This document shows, in pieces, positions 35,743-44,560 of a DNA stretch of 64,000 bases. Made by a program: the position numbers and the translations under genes. The notes beneath the pieces are model-generated. The model was not told the origin of the DNA and searched no databases. It saw nothing but the letters and a program-made list of their open reading frames with translations. Origin of the DNA: Kordiimonas aestuarii (GTDB lineage Bacteria > Pseudomonadota > Alphaproteobacteria > Sphingomonadales > Kordiimonadaceae); assembly GCF_025574465.1 (NCBI RefSeq), contig NZ_JAOBPP010000021.1, forward strand, positions 62,001-126,000, read 5' to 3'. Every line of letters starts with the position of its first letter. Within the stretch, counting starts at the first letter, position 1.

Positions 35743-36894
35743 ATGAAAAAACACATCATCGCCACCTCAGCCGCCATGGGCCTGCTGTTTGCCCTGGCCG
35801 CCTGCAACAGCCCGGAGCAGGAAGAAACCGCAGGCGAAGCCGCCGCAAAACTTGAGGTCGCCCTGCCCACCGCGCGGGACGGCGTGGTCACGGACCGTTT
35901 CGCCCGCATGGCGCTTGAATGTGTGCACCGCGAATATCCCAATAAAATCAGCCATGTGCTGAACTCAGACGCGGACGCCAAACCACCCAAAGCGCTGACC
36001 CCGGCCTTTTACGGCTGTTTTGACTGGCATTCCAGCGTGCACGGCCACTGGCTGCTCACGCGCTTGTTGAAGCTGGACCCCACGTCGCCCATGGCTGCGG
36101 CGTCCGAGGCGGCGCTGGCCGAGAGCTTCACGGCGGAAAACCTCAAACGTGAAGTGGCTTATTATAGCGCCGAAGGCCGCAACGGCTTTGAACGCCCTTA
36201 CGGCATCGCATGGTATTTGCAACTGGTGGCCGAACTGCATGAAAGCGACAATCCCACCCACACCGCGTGGCGTGAGACCCTGCGCCCGCTTGAGGACGCC
36301 ATTGTTGCGAAGATGAGCGACTGGCTGCCCAAGCTGGCCTACCCCGTGCGCCTTGGCACCCATAACCAGAGCGCTTTTGCCTTCGGCCTGATGCTGGACT
36401 ATGCCCGCACGGTGAAAAACAAGGCATTTGAAGATTTGCTGATCGAACGGTCACAAAACTTCTTTGGCGCGGATGTGGATTGCCCCATCGGTTATGAACC
36501 CTCGGGCGAGGATTTCCTCTCGCCCTGCCTGATGGAAGCTGACCTCGTGCGCCGGGTGATGACAGACGAAGGCTTCGCTGTGTGGCTGAGCGCCTTCCTG
36601 CCCGGCATCCCCGATGACGGCAGCACCGGCTGGCTCACCCCCGCGATTGTCAATGACCCGACGGACGGCAAGCTGGTGCACCTGGACGGTGTGAACCTAA
36701 GCCGCGCGTGGGCACTTGAAGGCATCGCCAGCGCGCTCCCGGAAGGTGACCCCCGCATCGCCAGCCTGACCGCTACAGCACATATACACAAGGAGACCGG
36801 CATCAAAGCCGTCAGCGACGCCCACTATGCCGGTAGCCACTGGCTCGCCAGCTTCGCAACATATTTGACGACCAAGCGGGGAATTGCTGAATAA
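35743..36894 (+). CDS. DUF2891 family lipoprotein
   Basis: A 383-residue exported lipoprotein: the signal peptide MKKHIIATSAAMGLLFALAAC ends in a lipobox with Cys at about 21. The mature part matches DUF2891 (HREYPNKISHVLN, FYGCFDWHSSVHGHW, GTHNQSAFAFGLMLDYA, RPYGIAWYLQL), an all-helical toroid-like family related in layout to alpha/alpha-barrel enzymes. Function is unknown. The ATG at 35743 sits at the signal peptide; a TTG four codons upstream is in frame. It is divergent from the transglycosylase gene. Confidence 0.85.
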   Translation: MKKHIIATSAAMGLLFALAACNSPEQEETAGEAAAKLEVALPTARDGVVTDRFARMALECVHREYPNKISHVLNSDADAKPPKALTPAFYGCFDWHSSVHGHWLLTRLLKLDPTSPMAAASEAALAESFTAENLKREVAYYSAEGRNGFERPYGIAWYLQLVAELHESDNPTHTAWRETLRPLEDAIVAKMSDWLPKLAYPVRLGTHNQSAFAFGLMLDYARTVKNKAFEDLLIERSQNFFGADVDCPIGYEPSGEDFLSPCLMEADLVRRVMTDEGFAVWLSAFLPGIPDDGSTGWLTPAIVNDPTDGKLVHLDGVNLSRAWALEGIASALPEGDPRIASLTATAHIHKETGIKAVSDAHYAGSHWLASFATYLTTKRGIAE

Positions 36895-36910
36895 ACCGCA
36901 GTCATCCGGC

Positions 36911-36976
36911 GTCACTCCCGCGAAAGTGGGTGCCGGTGGTAAACACAAGCCGGACGTCCGTCTGCGCGGACATGAC
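36911..36976 (+). repeat. REP-like palindromic element, copy 1
   Basis: A 66-base unit starts GTCACTCCCGCGAAAGTGGG and ends CTGCGCGGACATGAC. Its ends are inverted (GTCA/TGAC) and it resembles the GTCATTCCCGCGAA...GCGGGAATGAC repeats widespread in proteobacterial intergenic DNA. It is degenerate. A second copy lies beyond the HPP gene. Confidence 0.55.
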
Positions 36977-37076
36977 GCGCCAACACAGATTTTATTAATC
37001 AATTAGAAAAATCATCTCGCTTGATGCAAGTTTTCGCCAATGATACGCATCATGAAATTCATGACAGCGAGATATT

Positions 37077-37631
37077 ATGAAAAATTTTCTAATGCGCCAT
37101 CAGCCCGCCACCCGGAAACGAGATGCGTTGGCCGCCGGGTTGGGGGGCCTGCTTGCTATCTTTGCCGTGGGCGGATTATCTGTGCTTGCTGACGCACCTC
37201 TATTGATGGCGCCCTTTGGTGCGAGCTGTGTTTTGCTGTTCTCTGTGCCCTCAAGTCCTTTGTCGCAACCCATCAATGTGATCGGCGGGCATGTGGTCGC
37301 CACTGTCATCTCGCTGGTGCTGACCACATTTTTACCAGCCGAGTGGTGGGCGCTGGCGATTGGGGTCGGGCTGGCCATCACCGTGATGGGCCTGCTGCGC
37401 ATCACCCATCCCCCTGCCGGCGCGGACCCTATTGTGATCATGCTGGCGGCGCCGTCGTTTGATTTCCTGTTCACGCCGGTGCTGCTGGGCAGCCTGATCC
37501 TTGTGATTGTTGCAAAAGCTGTACACCGAACGACAGGTACGGCCTATCCATTACCTGTGCCGCCGACTGCGCAAATACCTGCGCAAATGCCAGAGCCCGC
37601 ATTGGTCCGAACCGAAACGGATGCTGCTTAA
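37077..37631 (+). CDS. HPP family membrane protein
   Basis: A 184-residue inner-membrane protein of the HPP family, with about four transmembrane helices (residues 18-38, 42-60, 75-95, 118-140). The name motif appears as RITHPPAGADPI near residue 110, and APFGASCVLLFSVPSSPLSQP is the other signature. HPP proteins have been implicated in nitrite transport in chloroplasts and cyanobacteria, which is only suggestive here. The C-terminal 30 residues are proline-rich and cytoplasmic or periplasmic. It is a single gene between two REP-like elements. Confidence 0.9.
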   Translation: MKNFLMRHQPATRKRDALAAGLGGLLAIFAVGGLSVLADAPLLMAPFGASCVLLFSVPSSPLSQPINVIGGHVVATVISLVLTTFLPAEWWALAIGVGLAITVMGLLRITHPPAGADPIVIMLAAPSFDFLFTPVLLGSLILVIVAKAVHRTTGTAYPLPVPPTAQIPAQMPEPALVRTETDAA

Positions 37632-37636
37632 ATTCG

Positions 37637-37704
37637 GGTCACGCCCGCGAAGACGGAAGTCCATATCTTCCGCCTACTGGGTGTTCTTCTGCGCGGGTAT
37701 CACC
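37637..37704 (+). repeat. REP-like palindromic element, copy 2
   Basis: A unit of about 68 bases starting GGTCACGCCCGCGAAGACGG and ending TTCTGCGCGGGTATCACC, with inverted ends GGT/ACC and an internal GGAAG/CTTCC hairpin. It is in the same orientation as copy 1 and lies between the HPP gene and the convergent mutL. Confidence 0.55.
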
Positions 37705-37711
37705 ACCGCAG

Positions 37712-39610
37712 CTACCTCCGCCCGAACAGCTTTTCGATATCAGAAAGCTTCAGCTCCACATAGGTGGGGCGGCCGTGGTTGCATTGGCCTGAGTGCGGTG
37801 TGGCTTCCATTTCCCTGAGCAGCGCGTTCATCTCATCCACCGTCAGGCGGCGGCCTGCGCGCACGCTACCGTGGCAGGCCATGGTGCCGCATACTTCCTC
37901 AAGCCGTTCCTTGAGCGAAAGGGCCTCATCAAGTTCTGTCAACTCATCCGCGAGATCGCGTACAAGGCCGGGCACGTCCATCTTGCCCAGCATGGCGGGC
38001 ACCTCGCGCACCATCACCGCGCCTTCGCCAAAGGGCTCAATAATCAGGCCAAGGCCCGCCAGCTCCTCGGTGCGGGCGATCAGCCTCTCGGCGGGGCCAT
38101 CTTCCAGTTCCACCACTTCAGGCAGCAGCAGGGACTGCCGCGCCACGCCGGTGGCGGCGATCTGTTTTTTCATGCGTTCATACACCAGCCGTTCGTGCGC
38201 GGCGTGCTGGTCCACAATCACGATGCCGTCGGCTGTCTGGCTGACAATATAGGTGGCGTGCACCTGCCCGCGTGCGGTGCCAAGCGGGTATTCCGGTGCG
38301 CCGGTGTGCTGCGGCATGGCGGCTGGGTCACCATGCTCAGGCGCGCGGGCGGAGGGCATGGCCATGTCGCCCCGGCGTTCAAACGCCATCTGCTCATTGT
38401 CTGATAGCCTGAGGCCCGCGCTCTCAGTGGGGGCATACATATCACGCACCACATCCTGAAAACCCTGCGGCAGGGTCGGGCGTTCATGCCCGCGCCCCCA
38501 CGGCAGGCTTGTCGTGCCCTCAGGGCGGATAGCGCCAAGCGCTGCACTGGCCACCGTGGTGGAAGCGCGGTGCCCGGCGGCATTGAGACCGTGCCTGAGC
38601 GCCGAGACGATCATGCCGCGCACAAGCCCTGCATCCTTGAAGCGCACCTCGGCCTTCGCCGGGTGCACATTCACGTCGACAAACTCGGCCGGAACGTCCA
38701 GAAACAGCGCTAAAACCGGATGGCGGTCCCGCGCCAGATAGTCCTGATACGCGCCGCGCACGGCACCGGTCAGCAGCTTGTCTTTCACCGGGCGGCCATT
38801 GACAAACAGGAACTGCTGCATGGCATTGCCGCGCGAATAGGTTGGCAACCCGGCAAAGCCTGTCAGCCGCAGGCCTTCCCGCTCGGCGTCAATCTCGATG
38901 GCGTTTTCGCGGAACTCGCGGCCCAGGATCGCGCCCAGGCGCTCAAGCCGGGCATCACCCGTCAGGCTGGCGACCGGGGGCGCGCGGAACGTGGTGCGGT
39001 CCCCGTCCGACAGCGAGAACGCGATATCCGGGTGCGCCATGGCAAGACGTTTCATCACGTCCGCCGCCTGGCTGTATTCCGTGCGGGCGGTTTTCATGAA
39101 CTTCAGCCGCGCGGGTGTGGCGTAGAAAAGGTCCCGCACCTCCACGCGCGTTCCCTCACCAAAGGCTGCTGGCTCAACGGCGTGTTTTTTGCCTGCCTCC
39201 ACGCGCACTGCCCATGCGTCGTCAGACCCGCGCGCCCGGCTGGTAACCGACAGCCGCGCCACCGCGCCGATGGACGCCAGCGCCTCACCCCGGAAACCAA
39301 GGGAGGCGATGTTGACAAGGTCTTCATCCGTCAGTTTTGAGGTGGCGTGGCGCTCCACGGCAAGGTTCAACTCGTCGGCGTCCATACCGCGGCCATCGTC
39401 GGTCACCTGTATCAGCGCACGGCCCCCTTCGCGCATGACAACGTCTACCCGCGTTGCACCCGCATCGACGGAGTTTTCAACGATTTCCTTCACAGCACTT
39501 GCCGGGCGCTCAACCACTTCACCCGCTGCGATACGGTTGATCGTGCGTTCAGAAAGCAGGCGGATAATGCCCGCAGTTTTAGGCAGGTCATGTCTGTTTT
39601 GGCTGGTCAT
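37712..39610 (-). CDS. mutL: DNA mismatch repair protein MutL
   Basis: A 632-residue mismatch repair ATPase. The GHKL ATP-binding N-terminus is intact: [37 protein letters not shown], and [12 protein letters not shown] with [10 protein letters not shown]. The C-terminal dimerisation domain includes [19 protein letters not shown] and the zinc-associated [12 protein letters not shown] and [15 protein letters not shown]. The missing DQHA(x)2E(x)4E is partly represented by [12 protein letters not shown], so the latent endonuclease site may be active, as in species that lack MutH. The low-complexity linker spans about residues 340-440. Confidence 0.97.
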   Translation of the reverse strand: MTSQNRHDLPKTAGIIRLLSERTINRIAAGEVVERPASAVKEIVENSVDAGATRVDVVMREGGRALIQVTDDGRGMDADELNLAVERHATSKLTDEDLVNIASLGFRGEALASIGAVARLSVTSRARGSDDAWAVRVEAGKKHAVEPAAFGEGTRVEVRDLFYATPARLKFMKTARTEYSQAADVMKRLAMAHPDIAFSLSDGDRTTFRAPPVASLTGDARLERLGAILGREFRENAIEIDAEREGLRLTGFAGLPTYSRGNAMQQFLFVNGRPVKDKLLTGAVRGAYQDYLARDRHPVLALFLDVPAEFVDVNVHPAKAEVRFKDAGLVRGMIVSALRHGLNAAGHRASTTVASAALGAIRPEGTTSLPWGRGHERPTLPQGFQDVVRDMYAPTESAGLRLSDNEQMAFERRGDMAMPSARAPEHGDPAAMPQHTGAPEYPLGTARGQVHATYIVSQTADGIVIVDQHAAHERLVYERMKKQIAATGVARQSLLLPEVVELEDGPAERLIARTEELAGLGLIIEPFGEGAVMVREVPAMLGKMDVPGLVRDLADELTELDEALSLKERLEEVCGTMACHGSVRAGRRLTVDEMNALLREMEATPHSGQCNHGRPTYVELKLSDIEKLFGRR

Positions 39611-39690
39611 GGCCGGACCCTAGCAGGGAATGAGCGTGCACGGAAGATTGCGCGTTAAGGCGAACAAAAATTTACCCATTATTACCGCTG

Positions 39691-40140
39691 TCAGAAAGCT
39701 ATATTGCCGTCGTCCTCTTCGGGTAGCGGTGTATTACGGTAAAGCCGCGAGGCTTTTTTCTCCATCTCCTCAAGGGCGCCGTCTTTCAGGGCTTGGGCAA
39801 GCTTTTCCTCGGTCGTCGCCTTTACCTCGGTTTCAAACTTGCGGGCCTCCCGGGCGGACAGGGCGTCAATGTCCTCTTGGCCTTCAAAGCCCCACCTGGC
39901 CATCACTTCGGCGCGGGCGGCCTCTTCAGCCTTACGGCGGGTTTCATATTCCACCCAGCCCAGAAGACCCAAAGTGGCAATGCCGCCCTGGACCGTGATG
40001 CCACCCTCGACGGTCGAAAGGTCCCTCTGCTGGGCATCAAATGCCTTCAGGAAAGCCTGAAAGCGCTTGTTGTCGTCCACGACCACACGGCCCTTGCCCC
40101 CCATAATATCCTGAAGTGCCTCGGTTTGTTCAATTTTCAT
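39691..40140 (-). CDS. Hypothetical soluble protein
   Basis: A 149-residue protein I do not recognise. The first ~60 residues are mixed; residues 40-60 (STVEGGITVQGGIATLGLLGWVEYE) are glycine-rich and mildly hydrophobic, and the remainder is strongly charged and probably helical/coiled (ETRRKAEEAARAEVMARW and EREA-rich stretches). No signal peptide or cofactor motif. GGGGATGAG precedes the ATG. It lies between mutL and an SDR gene, with independent transcription likely. Confidence 0.65.
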   Translation of the reverse strand: MKIEQTEALQDIMGGKGRVVVDDNKRFQAFLKAFDAQQRDLSTVEGGITVQGGIATLGLLGWVEYETRRKAEEAARAEVMARWGFEGQEDIDALSAREARKFETEVKATTEEKLAQALKDGALEEMEKKASRLYRNTPLPEEDDGNIAF

Positions 40141-40261
40141 CGCTCATCCCCTTGTCGTGCCTGCCAGTTGTGTCCGCATGGGGCATGCAAGGTGCGTGCC
40201 CCAAACTGCGTGCCCGGCAAAGGTGGCAACAGGTGGGACGCGGGACCCACCTGCCATGCCT

Positions 40262-41017
40262 TTACACGTTGGACCAGCCGCCATCGACAACAACATCCGT
40301 CGCAGTCATATAGCTTGCCTCATCGCTGGCCAGAAACAGCACCGCATTCGCGATCTCAAGCGGGGTGCCGGGGCGCGCAAGCGGCGCGCTTGAGCCGATG
40401 AGCGCCTCAAACCCGCCATAGCTTTCCGCCCCGACGTTGGAATTGGCGAAAAACTGGGTTGGCACAAGGCCCGGGCTGACGGAATTAACCCGAATGCCCG
40501 CCGGCGCCAGCTCCGCCGCGAAGCTGCGGGCAAATGACCGGACGGCCGCCTTGGTGGCAAAATACAGGCTGCCGGTTGCCATGCCCTTGGCTTGTACCGA
40601 CGACGCATTCAGCACAATTGACGCCCCCTTGCCCAAAAGCGGTAGAAACTGTTGCACGGTGAAAAAGACCCCTTTGACGTTCAGGTCAAACTGATGGTCA
40701 AAACTTTCCTCGCTCACATCATCAATCGCAATGAAAACACCATTGCCCGCGTTGGCGAACAGGATATCCACCATACCAAAGGTTGCTTTTGCCTTGACGG
40801 CCAGTTTTTTGACGCCCTCAAACGTACTGGCATCGGCGGCGATACCGTGTGCACCTTCGCCCAGCTCTGCCACCGCGCTGGCCACCTTGTCATCGCTGCG
40901 GCCGGTGATCAGCACCTCAGCGCCTTCTTCCAGGAAACGGCGGGCTGTCTCAAACCCGATACCGGTCGTGCCGCCGGTGATGACGGCTTTTTTGCCGGGA
41001 AGTCGTTGATTACTCAT
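40262..41017 (-). CDS. Short-chain dehydrogenase/reductase
   Basis: A 251-residue classical SDR. The nucleotide-binding TGxxxGxG appears as ITGGTTGIGFETA, NAG as FANAGNG, the catalytic Ser in LNASSV, and the Tyr/Lys pair as YFATK, in the right order. It probably uses NAD(P)H to reduce a small carbonyl compound. The end VDGGWSNV is typical. It is divergent from a TetR regulator gene; a perfect 15-base inverted repeat lies just ahead of both starts, so the pair is likely a repressor/target set. Confidence 0.93.
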   Translation of the reverse strand: MSNQRLPGKKAVITGGTTGIGFETARRFLEEGAEVLITGRSDDKVASAVAELGEGAHGIAADASTFEGVKKLAVKAKATFGMVDILFANAGNGVFIAIDDVSEESFDHQFDLNVKGVFFTVQQFLPLLGKGASIVLNASSVQAKGMATGSLYFATKAAVRSFARSFAAELAPAGIRVNSVSPGLVPTQFFANSNVGAESYGGFEALIGSSAPLARPGTPLEIANAVLFLASDEASYMTATDVVVDGGWSNV

Positions 41018-41036
41018 GTTGCAGGCTCCATATTTA

Positions 41037-41078
41037 ACTGATCAGTACAAATGCAAATGGTGTTTTGTACTGATCAGT
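41037..41078. promoter_or_regulatory. TetR operator candidate: perfect 15-base inverted repeat
   Basis: ACTGATCAGTACAAA (41037-41051) and TTTGTACTGATCAGT (41064-41078) are exact reverse complements separated by 12 bases. Each arm contains the palindrome ACTGATCAGT. The site occupies the space between the divergent SDR and TetR genes. Confidence 0.8.
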
Positions 41079-41112
41079 CAATAACCTTGTGTAAGTTTTT
41101 TTTGGAGGCATC

Positions 41113-41709
41113 ATGGCAAGGCCCAGCAAATATGACCGGGACAAGGTGGCAACCGCCATCATGAACACCTTCTGGGAACACGGGTATGAGGCCACGTCGC
41201 TTGACCGGCTGGAGAAGGCGACAGGCCTGAAGCGCACAAGCCTTTATAATGCCTTTGGCGACAAGCAGGCGATGTTCAAGGCAGCGCTTGACCGGTACAA
41301 CAACACGGTGGGCACGCCGCTTGTGGCCATGCTGGAACAGGGCGACCCGCGCGCCGGGATCGAAGCTTTTTTCAATGCGCAATATGACATGCTGTCGGAT
41401 GTCCTCAGCCCGCCGGGGTGCCTTGCGACCGGGTCGACAAATGAGCTTGGCTATCGCTGCGACGCGCTTGGCGCGCTTGTACAGACCAAAACCACCGCCC
41501 ATGCTGCCGCGCTTGCTGAGGTTTTCAGCGGCTGGCAGCACGCGGGGAAAATCGACCCGGAGGCCGACCCGGCCGCGCTGGCGGCGCTTCTGCTGGCCCT
41601 CTCGAACGGCATATCAACCCTGAGCCGCACCGGGGCTGACAGCCCGCTGGCACGGCAGGCCCATGCAAGTGCCGTCACCGCCTTCGACCGTTGGATCCCG
41701 TCGCCCTGA
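41113..41709 (+). CDS. TetR/AcrR-family transcriptional regulator
   Basis: A 198-residue regulator. MARPSKYDRDKVATAIMNTFWEHGYEATSLDRLEKATGLKRTSLYNAFGDKQ is the helix-turn-helix of the TetR family (about residues 9-55), followed by an all-helical ligand domain with a TetR_C-like NEL end. It most likely represses the divergent SDR gene and itself through the inverted repeat between them, with a ligand that may be the SDR substrate. TTTTTTGGAGGC precedes the ATG. Confidence 0.93.
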   Translation: MARPSKYDRDKVATAIMNTFWEHGYEATSLDRLEKATGLKRTSLYNAFGDKQAMFKAALDRYNNTVGTPLVAMLEQGDPRAGIEAFFNAQYDMLSDVLSPPGCLATGSTNELGYRCDALGALVQTKTTAHAAALAEVFSGWQHAGKIDPEADPAALAALLLALSNGISTLSRTGADSPLARQAHASAVTAFDRWIPSP

Positions 41710-41726
41710 CCGCCCCGCAATAATAC

Positions 41727-41782
41727 TTAACCAAATGGTTGACTATCTGACTTTCCCTGCTATATTCAACTATATGGTTAAA
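41727..41782 (+). promoter_or_regulatory. Two ArsR-type operator sites
   Basis: TTAACCAAATGGTTGA (41727-41742) and TTCAACTATATGGTTAAA (41765-41782) are near-palindromes of the same form, with centres 39 bases apart. The second overlaps the likely ATG of the ArsR-type regulator at 41774, which fits autorepression. Confidence 0.6.
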
Positions 41783-42121
41783 TACAATACAGATCGGCTC
41801 GACGCCACCTTCCATGCGCTTGCGGACCCCACCCGCCGTGGCATGCTCGCATCCCTCATGAACGGAGAAAAAACCGTCAGCGCGCTGGCACAACCTTATG
41901 CCATGTCGCTCGCGGCCGCCTCCAAACACATCAGGAAGCTTGAGGTCGCCGGGCTTGTTGACCGCAAGGTGGAAGGCCGCACGCATTATTGCCGCCTGAA
42001 CGCCGCCAATATGGCCGAAGCCCACGCATGGATGGAACGCTACCGCCGCTTCTGGGAAGGCAAGCTGGACCTTCTGGGCGCGCTACTGGACGCCGAAGAC
42101 AAGGCGGATAAAACCAGCTGA
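41774..42121 (+). CDS. ArsR-family (SmtB-like) winged-helix regulator
   Basis: A 115-residue repressor of the ArsR fold. LADPTRRGMLASLMNGEKTV and the recognition helix SLAAASKHIRKLEVAGLVDR are typical of the subgroup that partners SRPBCC/AHSA1 genes. The start is unclear: ATG 41774 is used here; an in-frame ATG at 41735 is possible, neither has a good ribosome-binding site, so a leaderless transcript is possible. The SRPBCC gene follows 88 bases later on the same strand. Confidence 0.88.
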   Translation: MVKYNTDRLDATFHALADPTRRGMLASLMNGEKTVSALAQPYAMSLAAASKHIRKLEVAGLVDRKVEGRTHYCRLNAANMAEAHAWMERYRRFWEGKLDLLGALLDAEDKADKTS

Positions 42122-42209
42122 ATGGCACCGCACAAAACCCGCACACTTCCCGCACAGCTGTGCAAGGCGCGCAAATGCGCCACAGCCCGGGTCACGACAG
42201 GAGGAAAAA

Positions 42210-42767
42210 TTGACAGTCAACGATAGCTATGCACAGAAATCAGCAGACGATACCATTGAAATCAAAAGGCTTTTTCCAGGGCCTATAGAGCGGGTATTCT
42301 CCTACCTGACCGACGCGGAAAAGCGCGGTAAATGGCTGGCGGGCGGTGACGACATCCGCACAGAACCCGGACAGGAATTCACCCTGGTTTTCCGCCACGG
42401 CACCCTCTCCGCCCTGGGTGAAAAAGCACCGGACCAATATAAGGCCAGCGACGCACCGGCAGGCATTCGGTCACGCTGCACCCTTGACGCCATCACCCCG
42501 CCACACAGCCTGACCATGAGCTGGGGTGAAAGTTTTGGCGACGTATCGGAGGTAACTTTTTCGCTTGAAAAACAAGGCGATAAGGTGTTGATGACCATCA
42601 CACACCGCAAGCTGACAACGCCTGAACTGATGGCCGACGTCTCCGGCGGCTGGCATGCCCACCTTGATATCATGGTCGATGTGCTGGAGGGCAAGCCTGC
42701 CCGCGCCTTCTGGGCCAACCACACCCGCCTCGACACGGAATACCGCAAGCGCCTCAAGGCAAATTAA
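42210..42767 (+). CDS. SRPBCC (AHSA1/START-like) domain protein, TTG start
   Basis: A 185-residue protein of the SRPBCC superfamily. IEIKRLFPGPIERVFSYLTD at the N-terminus and GGWHAHLDIMVDVLEG at the end are the AHSA1-type signature; the fold forms a deep hydrophobic ligand pocket. The start codon is TTG at 42210, chosen because a textbook AGGAGG lies 5 bases upstream. ArsR-SRPBCC pairs are common in alphaproteobacteria, with the regulator controlling the SRPBCC gene. A hairpin follows the stop. Ligand and role unknown. Confidence 0.88.
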   Translation: MTVNDSYAQKSADDTIEIKRLFPGPIERVFSYLTDAEKRGKWLAGGDDIRTEPGQEFTLVFRHGTLSALGEKAPDQYKASDAPAGIRSRCTLDAITPPHSLTMSWGESFGDVSEVTFSLEKQGDKVLMTITHRKLTTPELMADVSGGWHAHLDIMVDVLEGKPARAFWANHTRLDTEYRKRLKAN

Positions 42768-42844
42768 CCCCGGCTGGCGCAAGGGAACCCTCCCCTGCGG
42801 TGAACGCCTGTAAACGGTATCTTTAAAGTAGAACAAAGGCTTGA

Positions 42845-42881
42845 TGGACCCGCCTCTGGTCATGCTCAGGAAGCGGGTCCA
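42845..42881. terminator. Hairpin between convergent genes
   Basis: TGGACCCGC and GCGGGTCCA pair perfectly over 9 bases with a long loop, followed by TTGTTT. It lies between the SRPBCC gene and the convergent hydrolase. Confidence 0.55.
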
Positions 42882-42905
42882 TTGTTTCCGGTTAAGCCCT
42901 GAAGC

Positions 42906-43856
42906 TTATTTAAGCTTTTTGGCGAGGAAGTTTTTGATTACACCGGCGATCTCCTTGCCATGGCTCTCAAGCGCGAAGTGCCCCGCGTCATAGAGATGCA
43001 CCTCGGCGTCCGGGATATCCCTTTTGAAAGCTTCCGCGCCAGCGGGGCCAAAGAAGGGGTCATGCGTACCCCAGACCGCCAATAGCGCGGGTCTGTATTC
43101 CCGAAGATAGGCCTGCCACATGGGATAGAGCGCCACGTTGGATTTATAGTCGCCGAACAGGTCAAGCTGCAGTTCAGCGTCGCGGTCCAATATCGCCTGG
43201 TCATGCGTCCATGCGTCCGGGCCAAGCCTGTCTGCCGGTGTGCCGTGCGTATACTGGAACTTGGTGAAGTCAGCGGTGAGAAGCGCCCTCAAGGTGTCGC
43301 GATTTTTCTGTGACGGGTCTTGCCAATAAGCGCGAATCGGGCCCCAGGCATCCATAAGCCCTTCCTCATAGGCATTGCCGTTCTGGGTGATAATTGCTGC
43401 GACCTTCCCCGGGTTGGCAGCCGCAAGCCGGAAGCCAACAGGGGCACCATAGTCAAATACCATCACGGCATATTTCTCAATGTCCAGAACCTCGGTCAGG
43501 CCTTCTACTGCCTTGGAGAGATTGTCGAAGGAATATTCATACTGGCCGCGCGGCGGCGCAGTCGTGGAACCGAAGCCCGGAAGGTCCGGTGCGATCACAT
43601 GATAGCTGCCACTCAGTTCGGGGATAAGATTGCGGTACATATGGCTGGACGTTGGAAAGCCGTGCAGCAGGAGCACAACCGGCGCGTCCTTGGGGCCTGC
43701 CTCACGGTAGAACATATTCACCTCACCCACCATGGCCGTACGGTAACGCACTTTGCCGCCATCTGTACCGGTATTTGCATCAGCGTTGACACTTATGGCA
43801 ACCAGTGGAAGCGCGAGCGTCATCATCAATTTCTTCACGGTTTTAATCGTCAACAT
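42906..43856 (-). CDS. Secreted alpha/beta hydrolase, Asp nucleophile type
   Basis: A 316-residue exported hydrolase. Signal peptide at 1-26 (ending VNADA), then LLLHGFPTSSHMYRNL as the oxyanion loop and MVFDYGAPVGFRLA as the nucleophile elbow, where Asp replaces Ser as in epoxide hydrolases and haloalkane dehalogenases. AVWGTHDPFF and DAGHFALESHG carry the acid and His. It differs from the MEST-like enzyme at 16.6 kb and resembles periplasmic epoxide-hydrolase-like proteins often found with carboxymuconolactone decarboxylase genes. AAGGAAA precedes the ATG. Confidence 0.88.
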   Translation of the reverse strand: MLTIKTVKKLMMTLALPLVAISVNADANTGTDGGKVRYRTAMVGEVNMFYREAGPKDAPVVLLLHGFPTSSHMYRNLIPELSGSYHVIAPDLPGFGSTTAPPRGQYEYSFDNLSKAVEGLTEVLDIEKYAVMVFDYGAPVGFRLAAANPGKVAAIITQNGNAYEEGLMDAWGPIRAYWQDPSQKNRDTLRALLTADFTKFQYTHGTPADRLGPDAWTHDQAILDRDAELQLDLFGDYKSNVALYPMWQAYLREYRPALLAVWGTHDPFFGPAGAEAFKRDIPDAEVHLYDAGHFALESHGKEIAGVIKNFLAKKLK

Positions 43857-43917
43857 GGCTAGTTTCCTTTTCCATTATTGGCCCCCGAAGTGGCACGAAG
43901 CCTCCCCGGTCAGGCGG

Positions 43918-44406
43918 CTATGCGGCCAGCTCTGTGGCAGCGGGGAAATCAACCTCGGTTGCCAGAACCTTGTTGATATAATTGGTGAGGGTGTTCAGCG
44001 CGACGTGGGTGATGATCTCCACGATCTCGGCATCGCTATACCCCGCGGCCTGAACTACTTTCATCAGTGCCGGGTCAATCTCGCCGCGATTTATGGTGAT
44101 GTCATAGGCCAAGCGCACCGCCGCGTCAGCCTTGGCATCGGTTGAGCCGCCGCGCCGGTTGGCAGCGATCTCATGGCTGGTCAGTTTCGCCATATGCTGG
44201 CCAAGGTAGGAATGCGCCGCCAGGCAGTAGTCACAGTCATTGGCCTGGGCGACAGCCAGCGCAATGCGCTCACGGGTCGCAGGGCTATTGGCGATGATAC
44301 GAAACATGTTGGGCACGGAGCCGATCGATTTCTGGACTGCCGCCAACAGCGGTTGGGATACAACGGGCGCTGCACCAATATTTTCTGGGGTATTGATCAA
44401 TGACAT
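43918..44406 (-). CDS. Carboxymuconolactone decarboxylase/AhpD-like protein
   Basis: A 162-residue alkylhydroperoxidase-like protein. ALAVAQANDCDYCLAAHSYLG holds the CxxC...H active site of the AhpD/CMD fold. The stretch before it (IANSPATRERIALAVAQ) seems about 15-20 residues shorter than in usual relatives, where a helix lies between NSPA and TRERIALA; this may be an in-frame deletion. It probably reduces peroxides or acts as a disulfide hub. It is divergent from a LysR gene with an inverted-repeat operator between, and is followed on the same strand by the secreted hydrolase. Confidence 0.82.
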   Translation of the reverse strand: MSLINTPENIGAAPVVSQPLLAAVQKSIGSVPNMFRIIANSPATRERIALAVAQANDCDYCLAAHSYLGQHMAKLTSHEIAANRRGGSTDAKADAAVRLAYDITINRGEIDPALMKVVQAAGYSDAEIVEIITHVALNTLTNYINKVLATEVDFPAATELAA

Positions 44407-44514
44407 TTCGTTGGTCCTTGCTTGTGTGTTTTCCGGCGGAGACCCACCCTCACCCGGCGATGAACCAACGCTAATACCTTCCCTAACTCAGAAGAATATC
44501 GTATTATAAAAACA

Positions 44515-44539
44515 CTTTATTCCACTATTCGGAATAAAG
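44515..44539. promoter_or_regulatory. LysR-type operator candidate
   Basis: CTTTATTCC and GGAATAAAG are exact reverse complements separated by 7 bases. The ATTCC-N7-GGAAT core has the shape of a LysR box and lies between the divergent AhpD-like and LysR genes. Confidence 0.7.
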
Positions 44540-44560
44540 ATGCGAGGAGGAGACCCTTGG

